64,000 nucleotides of DNA from Schistocerca nitens. Lineage: Eukaryota; Arthropoda; Insecta; Orthoptera; Acrididae. A program made the position numbers and the translations under genes. Location of the stretch: contig NC_064621.1 of assembly GCF_023898315.1 (NCBI RefSeq), positions 17,668,501 to 17,732,500 of the forward strand, read 5' to 3'. The number at the start of each line of letters is the position of its first letter. Positions within the stretch are counted from its first letter, which is position 1. Below the pieces are notes generated by a model. It searched no databases. It was not told the origin of the DNA and was given only the letters and a program-made list of their open reading frames with translations. Positions 56,625 through 64,000 of this stretch are shown in pieces.

Positions 56625-57666
56625 ACAATGAGGGGACAAAATTCACCTGTAGAAACATTGAGTTATGCCTCTACAGCCACCCATAAATGTAAAAGTTCGC
56701 TGGTGCAGGATTTTGTGCACGAACCGACCTCACAATTATGTCCCATAAATGTTCCAATGCATTTATGGTGGGCGACCTGGCTGGCCAAATTATTCGCTCG
56801 AACTGTTCAGAATGTTCTGCAAACCAGTCACGAACAACTGTGACCCAGTGACATGACTTCGATGTTTGGGAACATGAAGTCCACGAATGACTCGAAATGG
56901 TTCCAAGTAGACGAGCATAGCCAATGGGCGGTTCAGTTGGTCCAGAGGATCCACCACCAGCATGTACAGTGCCTTGTTGACAACTTGGGCCCACGGTTTA
57001 GCGGGGTCTGCGTCACACTCGAACACTACCATCACTTACTAAGTGACATCGGGGCTCATCAGACCAGGCCACGGTTTTCACGTCTTCTAGGATCGCACCG
57101 ACACGGTCACGACACCAGGACAGCAGGTGCAGCAGACGACGTGCTCCTAGCAAAGGCACTTGCTTGTCGTACGCTGCGGTAGCGCATTAACAGCAAATTT
57201 CGCCGCACTGACCTAACAGATACGATCCTCGTACGATCCACAACAATTTCTGTGTTATTACACGCAGTGTTGCTTGTCTGTTAGCACTAACTATATGCAA
57301 CGCTGCTGCTGTCGGTCGTTAAGTGAAGGGTGTCGGCCACTGCGTCGACTGTGGTGAGAGGTAATGCCAGAAATCTGCTATTCCTGGCGGCTTCTCGACA
57401 CTGTGGATCTCGGAATATTGAATTCCCTGACGATTTCCGAAATGGCATGTCCCATGCGTCTAGCACCAACTACCATTCCGCGTTCAAAGTATGTTTTTAA
57501 TCCCGTCGTGCCGTCATAATCGCGTCGGTCACCTTTCCACAGCAGTCACCTGAGTGCAAATGACAGCTACGCCAACGCACTACCCTTCTGTACTTTGTGT
57601 ACACGATAACACCGTCATATGTATATGTGCATATCGCTATATACCATGACTTTTGTCACCTCAGAG
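56625..57666 (-). mobile_element. Tc1-like transposon (family B), nearly full length
   Basis: The tip at 57666 (minus CTCTGAGGTGACAAAAGTCA, TA at 57667-57668) matches the fragment at 6.7 kb. Read leftward it has helix-turn-helix 1 (near 57480-57400), CQQGTVHAGGGS near 56980, VVRDWFAEHSEQFERIIWPARSP near 56840-56770, and INALEHLWDIIVRSV with the catalytic Glu position. The QDN motif with the second Asp reads QTSKSCH, so it is lost. Left end unclear. A TTAAGTGAAGGG stretch at 57319-57330 is intact, where the 6.4-kb copy carries the piggyBac. Confidence 0.8.
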
Positions 57667-57799
57667 TAAAAAAAAACATTGTACGAAAATTTTATTGGAT
57701 CTTGGCGTGTATTAAAGGATTGTATGGGTTCTGTATTAAACAACGAGAGTGCAATGTAATCTAGAATACTACTTAAGAAGCAACGAACACAGAGGAGTG

Positions 57800-58330
57800 G
57801 TGACAATGCAGTAACCCCTCGGAATATTCCGTCGCGGCGCCGAAGTTTCCAGGCGGGCAGTGTTCGCACTTTCATCAGAGTCGGCCCCGCGGTTTCTAAT
57901 CTGCGAGCGTGCGCGGGGAAGACGCGGCCAGATTCTGGGTCACGCACGGACGCGGCACGCCCGGGATGAAAGAGCGCCTCGAGATTAAGTCCGGCTGCTC
58001 GTTATGCGGCATTCCGACCCACATCCCGGCAGTCTCATTAGCGCCGTAACGAGCCATTCTCCGCGAATCTCATTACGGCCGCACGCACGGCCGCCCGCTG
58101 CCCAGCTCAGTCCGCGCGGCGACGCGACAGGGGAGCATCGCGCCAGCCAGAGTTCGACATCCCGGCTGAATCCTCCGGACTCCCCATCGATTAGGCCTCA
58201 GAGCACTGCCGAGGCACTCGACAAACTCCAGAGACAGACGAGGCGTTGTGTAACACAGAGTGCACTTCGCACGAAGAGTAGTGCAATATATTACTTCGTG
58301 TCAAATGCTACTCGAGAAATGATCACGACG
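57800..58330. promoter_or_regulatory. CpG-rich stretch, candidate regulatory DNA
   Basis: GC- and CpG-rich compared with neighbours (for example 57825-57970 and 58060-58130). No coding match or recognised repeat. It may be a host regulatory region or promoter, or an unrecognised GC-rich element. Low confidence. Confidence 0.3.
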
Positions 58331-58507
58331 AGAAAATGAGCTCATACTGAGCTTTAGCGACAATCATTCTTTGTGGTGTACATCAGGTAGATTCTATCTT
58401 CTTACATTTATGTAATGCGTTCAACACTATGCAACATTCGTCTAACCTATATCATACGGACTATCATTGCTAATATACTGTATAACTGGCTCAAGGTATC
58501 ATTATTG

Positions 58508-58745
58508 AAATGAATGAAATGAAGTCCCATGCTTCTTTACAGAGCGTAGGGCAAGGTCCTAATGGAGGTCGTTTGCCGTTGCCTTCCTCCGACCGTAACG
58601 GGGATGAATGATGATGATGATGATGACGACACAACAACAACCAGTCATCTCGAGGCAGGAAAAATCCCTGACCCCGCCGCGAATCGAACCCGGGACCCTG
58701 TGCTCGGGAAGCGAGAACGCTACCGCTAGACCACGAGGGGCGGAC
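58508..58745 (-). mobile_element. tRNA-Gly-like SINE (type B relative), full length
   Basis: On the minus strand: CCGCCCCTCGTGGTCTAGCG (A box), TTCTCGCTTCCCGAGC (CCC anticodon) and GGGTTCGATTCGCGGC (B box). A different body follows with a GAT/ATC run (58604-58625) and CATGGGACTTCATTTCATTC. A 16-bp perfect duplication CAAGGTATCATTATTG lies at 58492-58507 and 58746-58761, so the insertion is young. Confidence 0.92.
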
Positions 58746-58761
58746 CAAGGTATCATTATTG

Positions 58762-59892
58762 CCGAACGGCTAAAATGGTCACCCGCTCTCTCTGTTGCAA
58801 GTTGCCTTGTGACGGCTTCCAGGGGGCGACCAAAATTTGATTTACGGTACTTAGTATAATTATTGAACAAATCTGAAAATTTAGAATCCACCACTGAACG
58901 TCCTCCGTAATTACGTCGTCGAACGGCAGATAGTTCAGGGCGTATGACGTCATAAACAACAACATGAGTGAAAACTATTTGTTTTTATAGATGGAAATAT
59001 GATTCTTTGAATAATCGTGGGACGGGGGAGGGTTTACAGATTTGCATCGAAACAAGATAGATATTGCATACCATCGATATTAGCACTGTTGTGCAGATAT
59101 TTTCAGCGCAGTGCTAGGAACTTAACATTTGGTTTAGCCCACACGAAAGCATGTGTTTCTTCCCAATGAACCTAATAAACATTCTAAATTTGACATACTG
59201 CTTGTCAGCTTCTGTCTCAGGATCTTTGGCCGAAATTTGTTTAACACTTCTTGTGAAGTTTCGGCACCACGAGTCGCTGGTATGTCAAAGGTTTATCCTC
59301 ATTGCTGGCGACGAAGGGTAACTTTTGACAATGCCAGCCACTCGTGCTGAGGAAAATTTTAGAAAAACCGTCAAAAGTCGTCCGAAGGTTCGAGGACAGA
59401 AGCCAAAAGCCATTACGTCAACAAGTGGCTACAGACGCCTCAACACTTTCATTCTGGCCTTTTTTCATTTTGGCATTTACCCCGCCTGATAAAGAAGAAA
59501 AACCACGCAGAGTATATAGTCGGGTTTCAATGTAACTTATTACACATACACATTACCGGCAGATATGTAAATGATTGGAGCTGCAATTCTCTGTGTCAGG
59601 TAGGATGGCCAACAAACTGCGTCGGTGTTGTTACCTGGACTGGTATCGTACGTAAGGGACGTAAACACCATCAGATGTTGGGTGGTCACTGAAAGACACA
59701 GACATGCGTCGTACTCGTGTGACAAATTTATCATCACGTGTCATACTTTCACTTTGATATCATTTGTTTTGCTGGCGAGTCGTGCAATGTCCAGACTTTG
59801 GGAAATTCGGATGTGACGGCGGTCCCACACTGGGCAGCGAGGGAAAAGTGGGGGCGCGCATACTCGTCGTCAGACTTCCTGTAGGCAACATT
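58762..59892. other. No recognisable gene; hairpin at 59258-59357
   Basis: Mostly unassigned. An imperfect inverted repeat pairs 59258-59290 (GCACCACGAGTCGCTGG) with 59322-59357 (CCAGCCACTCGTGC) across a 31-bp loop. Confidence 0.4.
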
Positions 59893-60776
59893 GTTGTTGT
59901 TGTTGTGGTCTTCAGTCCTGAGACTGGTTTGATGCAGCTCTCCATGCTACTCTATCCTGTGCAAGCTTCTTCATCTCCCAGTACCTACCGCAACCTACAT
60001 CCTTCTGAATCTGCTTGGTGTATTCATCTCTTGGTCTCCCTCTACGATTTTTACCCTCCACGCTGCCCTCCAATACTAAATTGGTGATCCCTTGATGCCT
60101 CAGAACATTTCCTACCAACCGATCCCTTCTTCTAGTCAAGTTGTGCCACAAACTTCTCTTCTCCCCAATCCTATTCAACACCTCCTCGTTAGTTATGTGA
60201 TCTATCCATCTAATCTTCAGCATTCTTCTGTAGCACCACATTTCGAAAGCTTCTATTCTCTTCTTGTCTAAACTATTTATCGTCCATGTTTCACTTCCAT
60301 ATATGGCTACACTCCATTCAAATACTTTCAGAAACGACTTCGTGACACTTAAATCTATACTCGATGTTAACAAATTTCTCTTCTTCAGAAACGCTTTCCT
60401 TGCCATTGCCAGTCTGCATTTTATATCCTCTCTACTTCGAACATCATCAGTTATTTTGCTCCCCAAATAGCAAAACTCCTTTACTACTTTAAGTGTCTCA
60501 TTTCCTAATCTAACACCCTCAGCATCACCTGACTTAATTCGAATACATTCCATTATCCTCGTTTTGCTTTTGTTGATGTTCATCTTATACCCTGCTTTCA
60601 AGACACTATTCATTCTGTTCAACTGCTCTTCCAAGTCCTTTGCTGTCTCTGACAGACTTACAATGTCATCGGCAAACCTAAAAGTTTTTATTTCTTCTCC
60701 ATGGATTTTAAGACCTACCCCGAGTTTTTCTTTTGTTTCCTTCACTGCTTGCTCAAAATACAGATTGAAAAACATC
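59893..60776 (-). mobile_element. RTE-like retrotransposon (family R2), 5'-truncated, young
   Basis: A 9-bp match GGCAACATT at 59884-59892 and 60777-60785 is the likely target duplication. The 3' end on the minus strand is (AAC)n. The single minus-strand frame is open for essentially the whole length and contains the catalytic FRFADDIVSLSE (about 60690-60655), YLGSKITDDV, CRLAMARKAFLKKRN and the tail GRPRDEYTKQIQKDV. 5' truncation removed the endonuclease and most RT motifs. Relatives lie at 7.0, 40.7 and 44.2 kb. Confidence 0.9.
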
Positions 60777-60784
60777 GGCAACAT
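59912..60784 (-). pseudogene. RT C-terminal 290 codons, open but 5'-truncated
   Basis: The frame has no internal stop. It begins in the RT just before the Asp-Asp box (PMFFNLYFEQ) and keeps both Asp residues (FADD). The N-terminal two thirds of the protein are missing, and the first few bases come from flanking DNA, so it is not a functional gene. The intact frame shows the insertion is recent or the parent family is active. Confidence 0.85.
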
Positions 60785-60789
60785 TTGGC

Positions 60790-61405
60790 CATCAAAATGG
60801 AGTGATACGATATTACAGTGCCTGTGTTGTCCAGCAGCATGTAAACGACTGCGTCTGGAGTGGTACCGTGAGTGCGAAGCATGGACTGTTGATTAACGGT
60901 GTCGCATCCTGTTCAGCGTTGAGTCACAGTTTTGCACTACCACTAATGATCATCGTTGGTGAATATGGTGGTGACCTGGGGACACATCCCATTCCTACAG
61001 TGTGTTGGAGAGGCACTGCAGAGTCACTCCTGACGTCATAGTGGGGGAACCCATGTAGTATAACTTCGGATGACGGGTGTAGTGATTGATGGAAGTCTGA
61101 TTTTCACAATATGTTATCGTGTGTTACCTTCCACGCGCCACAAAGTATCGTGATATCATTTTCCAACAGGACAATGCTGGTCCACGAACGGCTGGTGTCT
61201 CCATGAGATGTGTGACCCTGAGGTACTTCGGTGGCCGACGAGATCCTCAGATCTGTGCCCTACAGAGCAAGTGCGGGACGACTGCCATTATCCAGGATAT
61301 GAAGGACGAGATAGAACCGATTCGGGCGAGCTTGCCTCAGGAGCGTATACAACGACTTTATGACACCCCTCGCAAACAAACCAGCGCATCCATTCATTCC
61401 TGAGG
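60790..61405 (+). pseudogene. Tc1-like transposase relic
   Basis: The plus strand gives weak N-side pieces and then DIIFQQDNAGPRTAGVSMRC (second Asp, about 61150-61205). A C-terminal stretch EIEPIRASLPQERIQRLYD follows (about 61310-61365). The third-acid motif is not readable (reads RRDPQICALQSK). The left part is bounded by the RTE insertion. Terminal repeats are not identified. Confidence 0.65.
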
Positions 61406-61620
61406 GTTTGGGCTCACAATGTTAATTTCTTGGTAAATTTGAGTCGATTATGCAATCACTGAAATAATGTTACATACTCTCTTAACCGGCGAAGTTATAT
61501 TCCCTTTCTTGCTCTCCTTCTTAGTGCTTCACTTTTATTGTCAGGTAGTGAACATGGTTCGGTACTGTTTATATAAGTGCTACAGCAACTTAAAGGAATC
61601 ACTGCATATGAAAAAAATGT
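61406..61620. other. No recognisable feature
   Basis: Short unassigned stretch. Confidence 0.35.
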
Positions 61621-62672
61621 AAAGAATTGGAAACAGTATGCTGCTTGATATTTTATTTTAGTATATACGCTTATTTCGGCTTTATTTCCTTCATCGGTAC
61701 ATCTGCAAACAGTCGTATTTATTTATAATTTACATAATATGTAATTTATAACGGTTTTTCACATTTGATATTGTACTCACGTCCTGGAGTTGTAGATGGG
61801 AAAACTATCCTATAAGATAAACGCCCTACCAAAAAATAGAAACCTGAAAGTTGTCTTCAAAACGATGTACAATGTTAGCACAAAAGTACGTTCAGGAAAA
61901 GTCATACCTCCGAAACACTTAAACCCAGGAACCTACAAAATTATTGCAATAACTGCACCAAATTTTATATAGGACAGACGGGACGTAATTTAACCGTTAG
62001 AGAACACACAAGAGAAACAAATAACAACTACTCCACCTTCTTCATATATCTCAAAAATGAAAAACACCAAGTTGACAACACTGAAAACGCACAAAAAATT
62101 CTGCACAAGATCGCAAAATGTTCAGTGATGAATATTTTGGGGGTAATTTGAAACATACATGCCTACCAAGGAGTATCTGTCAGATATACTAAATGAACAA
62201 ACGGATTACAGGCACACACCATCTTTAAAGAAAATTACTGAAATCGTTTGTTGGTAACAGATAACCAAAACACCAGAGATTACAAACACATCAATAAGAG
62301 TCCCATAGATACGTGGCTCAAAATAATATAAATATCTTTCAGCAAACAACTAGCTATGAAACTTGAATTTCTACAATTGTCAGACAGCAGAAAACATATT
62401 ATGAGTATAACAGCAAATCATCGAAAAACTTTTAAACGCTGGTGAAACTAATATTAGAACCAGCATCTACTTTACTCAGAGTTGACAAACGTCTACAACC
62501 TCAGGGCACGAGTACAACATTAAACGTAAAAAATCTTTACAAATTATATAATATGTACATTATAAATAAATGCGATTGTTTGCAGATGTGCTGATGAAGG
62601 CAATAAAGCCGAAGTAAACTTATATACTAAAATAAAATATCAAACAGCATCATGTTTTGCAATTCTCTGCAT
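61621..62672 (+). mobile_element. Penelope-like element with inverted ends
   Basis: Ends 61621-61799 and 62491-62672 are inverted repeats of about 180 bp, sharing GATATTTTATTTTAGTATAT, TTCGGCTTTATT.CCTTCATC and GTTGTAGA. Between them the plus strand has a GIY-YIG endonuclease remnant: NCTKFYIGQTGRNLTVREHT (about 61945-62010) and FFIYLKNEKHQVDN (about 62040-62080). The RT is missing. The right end, CTGATGAAGGCAATAAAGCCGA, is the kind of 3' end seen in PLEs. Heavily decayed between. Confidence 0.8.
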
Positions 62673-64000
62673 AATGTCCTAGTGTGACATGATACATGCT
62701 GCAGGTCTCACAATAAATAAAATTATGGTAAAATGTACTGTGCATATAATCCATGTTTATGTAAATAAGACTAAAACATACCTGTCAGTAAGCCAGTATT
62801 ACTGGTGTCTTTAAGCCTACATTAATGGGGATAAATGCCTTTACATGTCATGAAAACGAATCAAGAAGGAAATATTCTTGGTACTGGTTAGCGCCATTTA
62901 TTGCGAAGATCGTAGCAATGAATTGAAGCTATAATTCGTGAGTTTTGTATTTATCTGAGATGACAAGTTTCGCTTCTTGCCCAGTCTCAGAGGTCACATA
63001 CGCAAATTGTGCATGGTTCACCCACGTAGTAACAACATGGCCTCATGATGTAAAAGCAACGACAAGAAAGTTACTTAGAAGTGGAATACGGATGAAAAAC
63101 GCAGTTGCGTTAATACTCGTATGATGACTCATCGAGCACTCCAACCACTTCGGGATTTTGCACCCATATTTAACTTTAAAGGAACTTTCACTTTGTTGCT
63201 TTTACAGCATACGGAAGTATCATGTAATTAGTACTTAAGTCACATGTAGCTAATTTGTGCACGTAATTCTTGAGAACGGGCAAGACAGGAAACCTGCTGT
63301 GCGAAATGAGCAAAGAATCATTCCCACTGTCCTAGAATCAACTTGTTACGATTTTCAGAACCAAACAGGATCACAGTGTGTTTCGTGTTTCCTTTACAGT
63401 TGACGACTATGCGATGTCAAAGCTGAGACAAATTACCCATGGAAGTAGAGTTATATAGACAGAATGTAACGTTTACCCTCTAGGTGACATGTGAGCAGAA
63501 TGGATGGAAGGTGGAACATACCTTCAGTGGCCGGGCCAGTTTTGAAACTGTACCTTTCACAGAGAGAAAATTTCCATGCACCAACATTTATTTTGGGACT
63601 GTACTTGAGTAACAGCTCGCACAGAGGGAAGCCCTCCACAACTTCCCTGGTGGAGAGGTTCGTAGTGTCGTCCATCGTACTCAATGCAGCTGCAGCGGCG
63701 GCCGACACGTTACGGGTTGGGAGCCCGGTAGCAGCACAGGGCAAGCGGGGATTATTGTAGGCACCTGCCCGCTCCACTTTCTGCGTCGCGTTCTTCTGAG
63801 GCCTCGGAGAGGAATAAAAGCGGGCTTCAGCACAAAAAGGCACTTCACCGACAGTATTGCAGCGCAGAGAAATATCGCTACTGCAATACTGAACAACCTA
63901 AGAACGTTGCGGCCGTCCTAAGCGTCCACGGAGTAGGTACAAGTTCTCAGGTTGGCGCTACGACACCGACACCGACGACAGCGCCCTCTAGCCGGCGCCG
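62673..64000. other. No recognisable feature
   Basis: Unassigned to the window end. Composition becomes GC-rich after about 63680, with a GCAGCGGCGGCC patch and a CGACACCGACACCGACGACA repeat near 63960. Open frames on both strands (for example minus 63843-63451) have no known domain. Confidence 0.4.

Noticed and set aside
63451..63843. Minus-strand frame of 130 codons as a host gene
   Set aside because: No recognised domain and no supporting neighbour; the alanine run comes from a GC-rich patch.
1..64000. Prokaryotic features, CRISPR arrays or a viral genome
   Set aside because: No spaced short repeats, operon structure or viral structural genes; TSD-flanked SINEs, non-LTR elements and TA-flanked transposons point to an animal nuclear genome.

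Overview
The window looks like gene-poor, repeat-dense DNA from a very large insect genome. I infer an orthopteran, probably a grasshopper or locust close to Schistocerca. I base this on the tRNA-headed SINEs (the ...ctctgagcactatgggact... and ...ccgagcgaggtggcgcag... types), the solo LTR near 41.7 kb and the Tc1 families, all of which resemble repeats I know from that genus; no search was run. No operons, ribosome binding sites, rRNA, CRISPR or intact host protein gene can be seen. Almost every recognisable coding stretch belongs to a transposable element, and nearly all are broken.

Layout. 0-2 kb: degenerate RTE-like non-LTR retrotransposon. 2.05-4.29 kb: two Penelope-like (PLE) copies head to head as a 0.95-kb inverted repeat. 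4.3-6.7 kb: piggyBac relic sitting in a Tc1 remnant at TTAA. 7-8 kb: decayed RTE. 8.4-9.5 kb: AT-rich fold-back element. 10.5-12.4 kb: Tc1 plus two abutting SINEs. 12.8-14.1 kb: two endonuclease fragments, one split by a SINE. 16.2-28.3 kb: at least four pieces of one non-LTR family on both strands ('family X'), punctuated by a mariner at 20.3-21.5 kb, SINEs and homopolymer tracts. 28.5-29.5 kb: tRNA-like composite repeats and SINEs. 30.41-31.96 kb: a nearly intact Tc1/mariner-superfamily element with 168-bp terminal inverted repeats (TIRs) and an open 361-codon transposase, the only apparently undamaged gene here. 32.5-33.2 kb: a small relic of a related type. 33.9-34.7 kb: CpG-rich island. 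35-37.8 kb: Tc1 split by a 5'-truncated retrotransposon. 37.8-38.4 kb: MITE-like element. 38.5-40.3 kb: a second head-to-head PLE pair. 40.7-45.3 kb: RTE pieces, solo LTR and reverse transcriptase (RT) fragments. 46.5-50.2 kb: unexplained inverted repeat enclosing a pogo-like transposase end, a second mariner and a 601-bp palindromic multimer of a tRNA-like repeat. 50-61.4 kb: Tc1 relics, SINEs, a second CpG-rich stretch and an RTE with a long open RT tail. 61.6-62.7 kb: a third PLE with inverted ends.

How they work together: these are layers of nested insertions rather than a pathway. Target-site duplications (TSDs) give the relative order of several events, for example SINE into retrotransposon, retrotransposon into Tc1, and piggyBac into Tc1. 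The features most worth following up are the intact long-TIR transposon, the TSD-bounded palindromic tRNA-like multimer, and the fact that all three PLE loci are inverted.
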